Shown one piece after another: positions 54,844 to 63,392 of a DNA stretch of 64,000 nt; positions within the stretch are counted from its first letter, which is position 1, and every line of letters starts with the position of its first letter. Made by a program: the position numbers and the translations under genes. A model generated the notes under the pieces. That model saw only the letters and a program-made list of their open reading frames with translations. It ran no database searches and was not told the DNA's origin. The DNA lies in contig NZ_JANQBB010000008.1 in NCBI RefSeq assembly GCF_024721975.1, positions 124,001 to 188,000 on the forward strand, written 5' to 3'. Source of the stretch: Paenibacillus endoradicis (lineage in GTDB: Bacteria > Bacillota > Bacilli > Paenibacillales > Paenibacillaceae).

Positions 54844-54993
54844 TCACGATGATTATGCTAACGTAGCTTATTCGGCATCGAATTACCACCCCATCGAAAG
54901 CCTGCGTGTGCTCGTGTACCAATAACTACTACTTGCGCTACTCGTTTTAGCTGTGGGTCATCTTCTTGGTGCTGACGTGCGAACGTTTTGAAC
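54823..54993 (+). repeat. Long-hairpin repeat invading the end of purN
   Basis: A 171-bp unit with perfect 10-bp ends GTTCAAAACG / CGTTTTGAAC. The conserved blocks TTCGGCATCGAA and TCTTCTTGGTGCTGA are kept; the tip stem is weaker than in other copies. The segment GTGATCACGATGATTATGCT is shared with the purB-purC copy. Confidence 0.85.
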
Positions 54994-55010
54994 CTTCATT
55001 GTAATCTTAT

Positions 55011-55055
55011 GTTCAAAACATCTCCTCGTGATCACGAGGAGTTTGGTAACGATGT
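55011..55055 (+). repeat. Cut second copy with a 20-bp palindrome
   Basis: Begins GTTCAAAACATC after a normal 17-bp spacer (188-bp period), then reaches a perfect 20-bp palindrome (55022-55041, CTCCTCGTGATCACGAGGAG) and a GGTAACGATG remnant. It looks like a copy reduced to an outer stem. It lies 60 bases before purH. Confidence 0.65.
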
Positions 55056-55114
55056 AACTTTTTATTTTCTGGTAGTATATCAGGATGCTATAAAAATTTT
55101 AGGAGGAATAAATA

Positions 55115-56662
55115 GTGGCAATTCGTAGAGCGTTAATTAGTGTATCTGACAAAACAGGAATCGTTGAATTTTCAAGAGCTTTGACAGAGCAAGGTGTTGA
55201 AATCATTTCAACAGGTGGTACTTTCAACCTTCTTCAAAAAGAAGGGGTGCCTGTTATCGGTATTTCTGATGTTACTGGTTTCCCTGAAATTTTGGATGGA
55301 CGAGTAAAAACTTTACACCCAGCTGTTCATAGTGGTTTACTAGCTGTTCGTGATAGTGAAGAGCATCAAAAAGCGATGGAAGAACTTGGACTTGATTATA
55401 TCGATCTAGTTGTTGTAAATCTATATCCATTCAAAGAGACGATTGCAAAACCAGATGTTTCTTATGAAGATGCGATTGAAAACATCGATATCGGTGGACC
55501 AACTATGCTTCGTTCTGCTGCGAAAAACCATGCATTTGTTACAGTTGTTGTTGACGCTGGTGACTATGCTGGAATCGTTGAAGAGATTAAAGCAGACGGT
55601 GACACTACACTAGCAACTCGTAAACGTCTTGCAGCTAAAGTATTCCGTCACACTGCTGCTTACGATTCCCTAATCTCTGATTATTTGTCTAAAATCCAAG
55701 GTGATCCGCTTCCTGAAACATACACAGTAACATATGAGAAAGTTCAAGATTTGCGCTATGGTGAAAATCCTCATCAAAAAGCAGCTTTCTACAAAAAGCC
55801 TCTTGCAGCTAGTGGAAACATTACAACAGCTGAGCAACTACACGGTAAAGAGCTTTCTTACAATAACATTAATGATGCGAACGCAGCGCTTGCTATTTTG
55901 AAAGAATTCGAAGAGCCTGCTGTTGTTGCGGTAAAACATATGAATCCTTGCGGAGTAGGTATTGGCAGCGATATTCACCAAGCTTACCAAAAAGCTTATG
56001 CAGCCGATCCAACATCTATTTTTGGTGGTATTGTTGCAGCTAACCGTACAATTGGTGCGGATACTGCTGAACTTCTAGGAAGCATTTTCCTTGAAATCAT
56101 TATTGCCCCAGACTTTACTGCTGAAGCACTTGAAATACTGACTAAGAAGAAAAACATTCGTCTTATGAAGCTAGGTGAATTCCAAGCAGCTGGTGAGCGT
56201 CAATCAGACTGGGTAGTAACATCAGTTGATGGCGGTATGCTAGTTCAGGAGAACGATGTTCATAATATTAAAATTGAAGATCTTCAAGTGGTAACAGATC
56301 GCCAGCCAACTGAAGAAGAAATGAAACAACTACTATTCGGATGGAAAGTTGTTAAACATGTGAAATCTAATGCTATTCTATTAGCAAAAGATGATATGAC
56401 AATCGGTGTTGGCGCTGGTCAAATGAACCGTGTTGGTGCTGCTCGCATTGCTATTGAGCAAGCTGCTGAAAATGTTCAAGGAGCAATTCTTGCTTCCGAT
56501 GCATTCTTCCCAATGGGTGACACAGTTGAACTTGCAGCAAAAGCTGGTATTACTGCGATTATTCAACCAGGTGGATCAATTAAAGACGAAGAGTCTATTG
56601 CAGTAGCAAATGCGAATAACATTGCGATGGTATTCACAAGCGTTCGTCATTTCAAACATTAA
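55115..56662 (+). CDS. purH: Bifunctional AICAR transformylase / IMP cyclohydrolase
   Basis: Performs the last two steps to IMP. 515 residues: N-terminal MGS-like cyclohydrolase ([26 protein letters not shown]), C-terminal transformylase with the [14 protein letters not shown] block at about residues 270-283 and [13 protein letters not shown] start, 8 bases after AGGAGGA. purD follows 27 bases after the stop. Confidence 0.97.
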   Translation: MAIRRALISVSDKTGIVEFSRALTEQGVEIISTGGTFNLLQKEGVPVIGISDVTGFPEILDGRVKTLHPAVHSGLLAVRDSEEHQKAMEELGLDYIDLVVVNLYPFKETIAKPDVSYEDAIENIDIGGPTMLRSAAKNHAFVTVVVDAGDYAGIVEEIKADGDTTLATRKRLAAKVFRHTAAYDSLISDYLSKIQGDPLPETYTVTYEKVQDLRYGENPHQKAAFYKKPLAASGNITTAEQLHGKELSYNNINDANAALAILKEFEEPAVVAVKHMNPCGVGIGSDIHQAYQKAYAADPTSIFGGIVAANRTIGADTAELLGSIFLEIIIAPDFTAEALEILTKKKNIRLMKLGEFQAAGERQSDWVVTSVDGGMLVQENDVHNIKIEDLQVVTDRQPTEEEMKQLLFGWKVVKHVKSNAILLAKDDMTIGVGAGQMNRVGAARIAIEQAAENVQGAILASDAFFPMGDTVELAAKAGITAIIQPGGSIKDEESIAVANANNIAMVFTSVRHFKH

Positions 56663-56689
56663 TTTGAAAATGAAGGGAGACTCTTTGCA

Positions 56690-57955
56690 ATGAACATTTT
56701 AGTTATCGGTAGTGGTGGTCGTGAGCATACAATCGTATGGTCATTGAACAAAAGTGATAAAGTTAGTAAGTTATATTGTGCTCCAGGTAATGCTGGTATC
56801 GCTCAAATTGCGGAATGTGTACCTATCGGTGTTTTCCAATTTGACGAACTTGTTGCATTTGCTAAGGAAGCAAGTATCGATCTTGTGTTTGTCGGTCCAG
56901 ATGATCCGTTAGCACAAGGTATTGTAGATGCTTTTGAAGCTGCGGGTATTCCTGCTTTTGGTCCAAATAAAGCAGCAGCTGAAATTGAAGGAAGCAAAAT
57001 CTTCATGAAGGATTTACTTAAGAAATATAATATTCCAACAGCTAAATATGAGACATTTACAGACTTTGAGTCTGCACTAACATATTTGAAAGCACAAGAT
57101 CTTCCTATCGTTATTAAAGCGGATGGACTAGCGGCTGGTAAAGGCGTTACGGTAGCTGCATCATTTGAAGAAGCGGAAGAAGCACTTCGTTCCATTATGG
57201 TAGAGAAAGTATTCGGTGATGCTGGTAATCAAGTTGTTATCGAAGAATTTCTAGCTGGTCAAGAAATGTCTATTCTAGCATTTGTTGATGGCGAGACGGT
57301 TAAGTCAATGGTTCCTGCCCAAGATCATAAGCCGATCTTTGATGGTGATAAAGGTCCTAATACTGGTGGTATGGGTACGTATACGCCACTTCCACATATC
57401 CAGCAAAGTATCATCGATGAAGCAATTGAGAACATTATTATTCCAACTGCAAAAGCAATGGTAAGCGAAGGTCGTCCATTCCGCGGAGTATTATTTGCAG
57501 GTTTGATGATTACGAAAGATGGCCCGAAGACAATTGAGTTTAACGCTCGTATGGGTGATCCGGAAACTCAAGTGGTATTACCTCGTCTAAAAACTGATCT
57601 ATTAGAGATCGTGCTAGCTGCAATGAACGGTACGTTAGCTAATCTTGAGATTGAGTGGAACAATGATGCTGCAGTATGTGTAGTTATTGCTTCGGAAGGG
57701 TACCCAGCGAACTATCCTAAAGGAAAAGTAATTACTGGTCTTGAAACAGCTGAAGCGAAGGGCGCTCTAGTATTCCATGCTGGAACAGCGATGCAAGATG
57801 GTCAATTCGTAACGAATGGCGGTCGTGTTCTTGGTGTTGTAGGTCTCGGTGAAAATATTCAAGCTGCTCGAGCACATGCATACGATGCAGTAGCTAGTAT
57901 TCAGTTTGAGGGTATGCAGAGTCGGACTGATATTGCTATGAAAGCTTTAGTTTAA
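56690..57955 (+). CDS. purD: Phosphoribosylamine-glycine ligase
   Basis: GAR synthetase, ATP-grasp, 421 residues: joins glycine to phosphoribosylamine. Motifs: LVIGSGGREHTIVW at the start, IKADGLAAGKGV, and the late EFNARMGDPETQ. AAGGGAG precedes the ATG. Last gene of the operon; a hairpin repeat begins 7 bases after the stop, and the operon terminator lies 290 bases on. Confidence 0.97.
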   Translation: MNILVIGSGGREHTIVWSLNKSDKVSKLYCAPGNAGIAQIAECVPIGVFQFDELVAFAKEASIDLVFVGPDDPLAQGIVDAFEAAGIPAFGPNKAAAEIEGSKIFMKDLLKKYNIPTAKYETFTDFESALTYLKAQDLPIVIKADGLAAGKGVTVAASFEEAEEALRSIMVEKVFGDAGNQVVIEEFLAGQEMSILAFVDGETVKSMVPAQDHKPIFDGDKGPNTGGMGTYTPLPHIQQSIIDEAIENIIIPTAKAMVSEGRPFRGVLFAGLMITKDGPKTIEFNARMGDPETQVVLPRLKTDLLEIVLAAMNGTLANLEIEWNNDAAVCVVIASEGYPANYPKGKVITGLETAEAKGALVFHAGTAMQDGQFVTNGGRVLGVVGLGENIQAARAHAYDAVASIQFEGMQSRTDIAMKALV

Positions 57956-57961
57956 GAGGTA

Positions 57962-58133
57962 GTTCAAAAAGCGGACGTTGATAACGATGATCATGCTGAA
58001 GTAGCTTATTCGACATCGAATATGAAACAAACTTGGGAAGTCCGGTATGCATGTACCAATAACGTACATTTGCGTTTCCTCCTTCCGCAAGTAGCGTTTC
58101 ATCTTCTCGATTCTGAAAGCCCGCTTTTTGAAC
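57962..58133 (+). repeat. Long-hairpin repeat after purD
   Basis: A 172-bp copy close to array 2, with outer arms GTTCAAAAAGCGG / CCGCTTTTTGAAC (perfect 13 bp) and tip ATGTACcaataacGTACAT. The preceding AGAGGTA is the same as before the array at 40959. It has the best outer stem of the forward copies. Confidence 0.88.
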
Positions 58134-58150
58134 CTTTATTGGAAGCTGTA

Positions 58151-58228
58151 GTTCAAAAAGCGAACTTTGATAACGAAGAATAGGCTAACGTAGCATACTC
58201 GACATCGACGATGAAGCGAACATTTACT
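58151..58228 (+). repeat. Cut second copy after purD
   Basis: Starts GTTCAAAAAGCG, 189 bp after the first copy, keeps the 5' half up to GACATCGACGATGAAGCGAAC, then stops in unrelated AT-rich sequence. The 3' half is deleted. Confidence 0.75.
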
Positions 58229-58245
58229 TAAATTAATTACTCTAA

Positions 58246-58298
58246 AAATAAAAGCTGCTGTTGTTTTCACTTGTGAAAGTAACAGCAGCTTTATTTGT
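58246..58298 (+). terminator. Terminator of the purine operon
   Basis: AAATAAAAGCTGCTGTT paired with AACAGCAGCTTTATTT, with an inner TTTCAC/GTGAAA stem. A-rich upstream and T-rich downstream arms would also work on the other strand. The rest of the gap to 58570 holds only a TATACT-like -10 (about 58433) and AT-rich sequence. Confidence 0.88.
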
Positions 58299-58570
58299 TT
58301 TTGTGCGGATAAAAGTCATCTCGAATCTCATAATGATATAAAAAAACATACAAAAATTTTCAGAAGTCAATGGATAATATTTAATAATGAGTTTTTGTAG
58401 AAAGATTAATATTTTCTCATAAATCTATGTTATACTATGGATAGTGTCTATTGAAAATTACTTAGTGTAATAGATTCTTGCTATGATTCGAATTTATTAA
58501 TAGCGGGTAATGATAGGGACTAGTACAAAATGCATTTGAATGGAATACTAGTGAATAGAGGATGAGTACT

Positions 58571-59410
58571 ATGAGACGATCTAACTTCTATTTCAAGTCA
58601 TTTCAAATCGCGATCTTATTTGTATTGCTAATCGTTATATCAGCTTGTTCATATTTTCCAGCGATTGCTCCAATTGATCAGAGTGAAATTAATAGTGAAG
58701 GACCACCTCCTGCTCAAGTAGAAGGTTCTCCGGTATCAACATTATTTCCAGACCTTATTGTAGATTTTGAAGAAGAGAAAATTGTATCTGAGCATGCTAC
58801 ACCTCCTGAGGAAGAAAAGCCAAATAAAGGAGATCAAAAAACGATGCGAATAGCACTCACGTTTGATGACGGTCCAGACTTGAAATACACTCCGCAAATA
58901 TTAGATATTTTGAAAGAGAAAAATGTGAAGGCTACTTTTTTTGTTGTTGGTATTCAAGTGAATAAGTATCCTGAAGTTGTTCAACGGATGGAAGATGAAG
59001 GACATATGATAGGGAATCATTCCTATACACATCCTAGTTTTACGAAATTAACAACTGATCAATTGAAGCAAGAGATTGATAGCACGGATAAAAAGATTGA
59101 AGGAATCATCGGTTATACACCTGAAATCGTCAGACCGCCTTATGGGGCTATTAATGATGAGATTAGAGCGAATCTTGAGTCTTACGGCAAGAAAGTTGTT
59201 ATTTGGAATATTGATCCGCGTGATTGGGATGGTACTTCTGTTGACGATATGCTAGATAATATTTTGACTAATGCTCGAGATGGTGGTAATATATTGCTTC
59301 ATTCATTTGGAAGTAAGCATGTAGCCAATACAGTAAATCTATTACCAACGGTTATTGATAGACTAGAAGAGTTAGGATACATATTTGTTACAATTGATGA
59401 GTTGGAATAA
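58571..59410 (+). CDS. Lipoprotein polysaccharide deacetylase (NodB domain)
   Basis: 279 residues. Type II signal peptide with lipobox ending ISAC, a Pro/Glu-rich linker to about residue 90, then the CE4 domain: TFDDGP (Asp99, Asp100), metal-binding His150 and His154 (HSYTHP), RPPYGA, WNIDPRDW and LLHS. All five canonical motifs are present, so it is likely an active peptidoglycan or GlcNAc deacetylase on the outer membrane face. ATG at 58571 follows AGAGGATG; the ATG at 58562 is too close to the same ribosome site. Confidence 0.92.
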   Translation: MRRSNFYFKSFQIAILFVLLIVISACSYFPAIAPIDQSEINSEGPPPAQVEGSPVSTLFPDLIVDFEEEKIVSEHATPPEEEKPNKGDQKTMRIALTFDDGPDLKYTPQILDILKEKNVKATFFVVGIQVNKYPEVVQRMEDEGHMIGNHSYTHPSFTKLTTDQLKQEIDSTDKKIEGIIGYTPEIVRPPYGAINDEIRANLESYGKKVVIWNIDPRDWDGTSVDDMLDNILTNARDGGNILLHSFGSKHVANTVNLLPTVIDRLEELGYIFVTIDELE

Positions 59411-59434
59411 TATAGATTATAATAAATTAATTAT

Positions 59435-59499
59435 AAAGCTAGATACAGAATAAATATTCTTGTGTAAAGAATGTTCGTTCTGTATGCTAGCTTTTTGTT
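59435..59499 (+). terminator. Terminator of the lipoprotein deacetylase
   Basis: AAAGCTAG-ATACAGAA paired with TTCTGTAT-x-CTAGCTTT, with an inner ATTCTT / AAGAAT stem, ending TTTTT. Confidence 0.88.
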
Positions 59500-59537
59500 T
59501 TTCAATATAGCAGTTTACAATATGGGTTTCATAAATA

Positions 59538-59566
59538 TTGACAGAGAGAGCACTTGATGATATTCT
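59538..59566 (+). promoter_or_regulatory. SigA-type promoter, alpha/beta hydrolase gene
   Basis: TTGACA (59538-59543), 17-bp spacer, TATTCT (59561-59566); leaves a leader of about 120 nt with no clear structure. Confidence 0.55.
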
Positions 59567-59694
59567 AATTATTATATAATTCATAGTATACAGGTCGGAA
59601 TAATATAGATTAACTCACGAAAATTTAGATTAATGCTTTCGTAGCTAGTTTTTGTTGGATAGAGACTTACAAAAAGTTTTAGGAGGAGATAGCA

Positions 59695-60522
59695 GTGGAA
59701 AAACAATTAACGATTCATCATGGTGAACTTAGCCTTACTGCAACTTTGCATTATCCTATTCATCAATCACATGAAGTATCAGATCAAGGAAAGAAGCCAG
59801 TTATAGTTATATGCCATGGCTTCGTAGGTAGTAGAATCGGTGTAGATAGACTATTTGTAAAAACTGCTAGAGAGTTAGCAAAGCAAGGTAATTATGTAAT
59901 GCGCTTTGATTACGCTGGCTGCGGTGAAAGTGATGGAAACTATGGTCAGTTAGGATTCGACTCTATGATTGATCAGACTAGATCGATTTTAGATTATGTA
60001 ACTGATCTAGATTGTATTGACCCTGCTAGAGTTACTTTATTAGGACACAGCCTAGGTGGCGCAATAGCGATCATGACTTCAGTAAAAGACAAACGCGTGA
60101 AACGACTAATATTATGGTCCGCAGTAGGTTATCCATTCAATGATATTGTACGTATCGTTGGACGAAAGAGCTTTGACGAAGCACATACAACAGGTACTAC
60201 CGACCACCTTGGTTACTCTTTATCACCTGTATTTTTCGATTCATTAATGGAACATCAGCCGCTTCAAGCTGCGACACGTTTTGGTGGAGATGTACTTGTC
60301 GTACATGGCACAAGTGACGACACTATTCCAGCAGATTATGGCTTCTTATATCAGAAAGTATTTTGGACACGTGGAGATGGAATTTGCGATAAGGAAATTA
60401 TCTTCCAAGCGAACCATACTTACTCCAGTCACCAACATCAACAAGAAGTAATTGAGGTAACGGCAAATTGGCTTAAGAAATTAGAAGAACAGAAGCAACA
60501 ATGGTTGAACTGGTCCATATAG
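59695..60522 (+). CDS. Alpha/beta hydrolase
   Basis: Cytoplasmic serine hydrolase of 275 residues. The oxyanion region is CHGFVGSR, followed by RFDYAGCGESDG; the nucleophile is the serine in GHSLGG (about residue 125), the acid is in VVHGTSDDTIP and the histidine near ANHTYSS. Resembles bacterial esterase/peptidase-like hydrolases; substrate unknown. GTG start 8 bases after AGGAGGAG. Confidence 0.9.
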   Translation: MEKQLTIHHGELSLTATLHYPIHQSHEVSDQGKKPVIVICHGFVGSRIGVDRLFVKTARELAKQGNYVMRFDYAGCGESDGNYGQLGFDSMIDQTRSILDYVTDLDCIDPARVTLLGHSLGGAIAIMTSVKDKRVKRLILWSAVGYPFNDIVRIVGRKSFDEAHTTGTTDHLGYSLSPVFFDSLMEHQPLQAATRFGGDVLVVHGTSDDTIPADYGFLYQKVFWTRGDGICDKEIIFQANHTYSSHQHQQEVIEVTANWLKKLEEQKQQWLNWSI

Positions 60523-60540
60523 AAATTATTGTTTTAAACA

Positions 60541-60577
60541 AAAAGACGATATCTTTCGTGATATCGTCCTTTTATTT
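60541..60577 (+). terminator. Terminator of the alpha/beta hydrolase gene
   Basis: GACGATATC, 6-base loop, GATATCGTC, then CTTTTATTT. Confidence 0.85.
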
Positions 60578-60624
60578 GGTTAAATGGAACTTTAGATGTG
60601 GAAAATAGTGTTCATATGGTGCAG

Positions 60625-61791
60625 TTATTGAATTCTTCGCTTATATTTCCCATTACTTGGAATACGTATGTGCACATCCAAGCTTTCTATAGAGTTTTCA
60701 TTCAGAATAAAGTTGTCCCCTCTATCAGTCATAGTTACCCACTGTTTTGGGTATTTCATTCTGAAAGGGTGCATGAGGCTGTAAAGATCTAATTTATTTT
60801 CTATACCGAGTGTATAGATAGACATTATTTCTTTCTTTACTTGATCTTCAGCAAGCTTTACCAGTTCCTCATAAGAAATTTCTTCAATATACTCCTGCAT
60901 AATTGCTTGATATTTAGCAGTTATTTTGAATTTCACTTCCCCATTTTTAAGTAAAGGTTTTACTTTAATTTTAGGCTGAAAAATTGTGAGATTGGCGTAA
61001 GCAGTTTCTTCATTCTGAACAGTTAAAGTTACTCGATTGAATTTCTCGTCTAGCCATTGTATCCCTTTCAATTGTTCACGCTTAAATAGCCCCGTTTCTT
61101 TAGCAGAAGACTCAAAGTAAGCGCCTTTAACTGTAAGGACTCCTATTGGCTTATCTGACTGAAGCCATGCAGAATTATTAATTCCTATACAAGGAACATA
61201 TATAATACGATCATTTTCGTTACTATTAACAATATATTTGAACATCAATGTAGGTGGAAATATAGAGTTTTGTTCATAATTACCGGTAGGATTATGAAGA
61301 ATCGTGAATAGAGATGTCATATTGAAAAATGATGCAGTCGCAAATATTTGCTCGATGGGTTCTTCGGTTACATATAACCAAGTATTATACCGAGTGCTCG
61401 GCGAACGATATAATCGCTCGACAATGGTTGATCCTAATTGCTCCATTGCTTTGGCAGTTACAACGACAGCTCCCATATGTCCCCATTCGACATGTTCTTG
61501 AGACGTTTGATACATATTGAAGACCGCTTGATTCATTGTTTTGCCATATCCTTTTCCAATAAAAGTAGATTCTTCAGGAGAACTCCTTGCTCCTCCTTCA
61601 CTACGGGAGATACTATTGAAATCAAACATTTGGGCATATATAGTGAATTGTTCATCCTTGTAGTCTATTCCCATTGCAGAAATATATAATTGATCCTGAA
61701 TACTAATCGAACTCCAGCAAGCAGTTAGTGGTAGAAATAAGGTGCAGAGCAGTATCGTTTTTAATAGAAATGTACATTTCGTTACATACAT
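60625..61791 (-). CDS. Germinant receptor C subunit, Ger(x)C lipoprotein
   Basis: 388-residue spore germination lipoprotein of the inner spore membrane. Type II signal peptide with lipobox PLTAC. Ger(x)C features: ISAMGIDYKDEQFTIYAQMF, HMGAVVVTAKAME, and a C-terminal domain from about residue 225 (GAYFESSAKETGLF). The start is 3 bases after the A-subunit stop on the same strand, so co-translated. Third gene in the order B-A-C. Which germinant it senses cannot be read from sequence. Confidence 0.92.
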   Translation of the reverse strand: MYVTKCTFLLKTILLCTLFLPLTACWSSISIQDQLYISAMGIDYKDEQFTIYAQMFDFNSISRSEGGARSSPEESTFIGKGYGKTMNQAVFNMYQTSQEHVEWGHMGAVVVTAKAMEQLGSTIVERLYRSPSTRYNTWLYVTEEPIEQIFATASFFNMTSLFTILHNPTGNYEQNSIFPPTLMFKYIVNSNENDRIIYVPCIGINNSAWLQSDKPIGVLTVKGAYFESSAKETGLFKREQLKGIQWLDEKFNRVTLTVQNEETAYANLTIFQPKIKVKPLLKNGEVKFKITAKYQAIMQEYIEEISYEELVKLAEDQVKKEIMSIYTLGIENKLDLYSLMHPFRMKYPKQWVTMTDRGDNFILNENSIESLDVHIRIPSNGKYKRRIQ

Positions 61792-61793
61792 CG

Positions 61794-63392
61794 TTATTCA
61801 TCCTTTTTAGGTTTTTGCGTATGCAAGAAGCTAGGCCTTCTCTTCATCCATCGTAAGGGAACTTCAAACAAGGTGGGCATCAATCCACGCAAATCTAATG
61901 GTGATAAAGGAGCCAAGTAAGGAACACCGAAAGACCGAATCGTTGATAAATATAAGCAGAACAAAATAATTGATAAAATAAACCCGTAAATTCCGAGAAA
62001 TGTTCCGAATAGAAATGCGAAGAATCGAATCATAACGACAGTGCTACTTATGGACTGATTGACAAGCGTTGCACTAGCAACTACGGTAATAGCAGTAACA
62101 ACGATAATAATGGGTGATACAAGACCAGCTCGTATAGCAGCGTCCCCTATAATCAGTCCACCAACTACAGTTAATGTTTGACCAACTGTACTAGGGAGAC
62201 GGATTCCTGCCTCACGCAGTAACTCCATCAAAGACATAATGATGACCATCTCTAGACCAGCATCCAAAGGTAATCCATGCCGTGAAGTAGAAATGGTAGC
62301 TAGCAATGCGAAAGGTATTTGGTCGGGATGGAATGTTGTAATTGCCACATAGAACGATGGAAGGAAAATAGTCAATAATAAAGCCATTAACCGCAATAGC
62401 CGACCGATATTTGAAGATAGTAGTGGGAAATAACTGTCCTCAGGAGACTTCATTAGCAACAGAAAATTAGCAGGAGCTAAAATAGCTGTTGGATTGTTGT
62501 CTAATATAAGGGCAAATCTTCCATTAAGCAAACTATCTGCAATAAAATCTGGTCTACCTGAGTAGTCCATTGTCGGAAAAAGAACATACGATTGATCAGA
62601 AATAAGCTCTTCCAAGTTACCAGTTGAGACAACTTGTTCGACATGAATCGCTTCTAATTTTGATCGTATATTGTTGATCGTCTCTACATTGGCGATATCA
62701 TCCATATACATTAATGCAAGCTTTGTTGAAGTTCTAGTGCCTAAAGTAAAGGTTTCGCAGGCAAGGTGTTGACTACGAATTCTACGACGAATTAGCGCAA
62801 CATTTGAACTAATATCTTCAATTAGTCCATCACGAGGTCCTCGTATTGATGGTTCTGAAACAGAATCTTCTGTTGAGCGTTTAGGAATATTAGATATATT
62901 AATGGTCCAAATAGCTTGTAGCTCAGGGACGATAAACATAAAATTCCCTTCAAATAATAAAGCTGAAAATTGATTTAGAGTAATAGGCTCATCAGGAAAA
63001 CTGATGGTCGACCAATTCAATAACGTTACATTTTGAATATCAGATATACTTGTGAACTTTGATTTTTCATAGATGAGATTTAACTCCGGATAGATCGTTT
63101 CGCTAAGCATTTTACTATCTATGACAACGTCAGAAAAAACGATAAATACTTGCTTACCATCCTCCTTTTTTTGATAAGAGTTATTATATCCAGAATGAGG
63201 AGAGGAGGACATACTATTACGAAATGGTGAAGAAGTACGATCCATCGGCTGTTTGGTTCCTTTATTATAAGAGCCCATGCTACTTGTTGATTCAGTATTA
63301 CCATATGTTTTGTTCACTATTATGACATCTTCACAAAGCTTAAAGTAATCTTTTAACGCTTCTTCTGTAAGTTCAACTAGTTGATCCTTCAT
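61794..63392 (-). CDS. Germinant receptor A subunit, GerA family
   Basis: 532 residues. A large N-terminal soluble part, then five or so membrane segments between about residues 335 and 490 (LPSFYVAITTFHPDQIP, RLPSTVGQTLTVVGGLIIGDAA, and the SFGVPYLAPLSP loop near the end), all typical GerAA features. Residues about 34-77 are an unusual Ser/Gly/Asn-rich low-complexity stretch. TAAAGGAG precedes the ATG. The start overlaps the end of the B-subunit gene by 20 bases. Confidence 0.95.
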   Translation of the reverse strand: MKDQLVELTEEALKDYFKLCEDVIIVNKTYGNTESTSSMGSYNKGTKQPMDRTSSPFRNSMSSSPHSGYNNSYQKKEDGKQVFIVFSDVVIDSKMLSETIYPELNLIYEKSKFTSISDIQNVTLLNWSTISFPDEPITLNQFSALLFEGNFMFIVPELQAIWTINISNIPKRSTEDSVSEPSIRGPRDGLIEDISSNVALIRRRIRSQHLACETFTLGTRTSTKLALMYMDDIANVETINNIRSKLEAIHVEQVVSTGNLEELISDQSYVLFPTMDYSGRPDFIADSLLNGRFALILDNNPTAILAPANFLLLMKSPEDSYFPLLSSNIGRLLRLMALLLTIFLPSFYVAITTFHPDQIPFALLATISTSRHGLPLDAGLEMVIIMSLMELLREAGIRLPSTVGQTLTVVGGLIIGDAAIRAGLVSPIIIVVTAITVVASATLVNQSISSTVVMIRFFAFLFGTFLGIYGFILSIILFCLYLSTIRSFGVPYLAPLSPLDLRGLMPTLFEVPLRWMKRRPSFLHTQKPKKDE

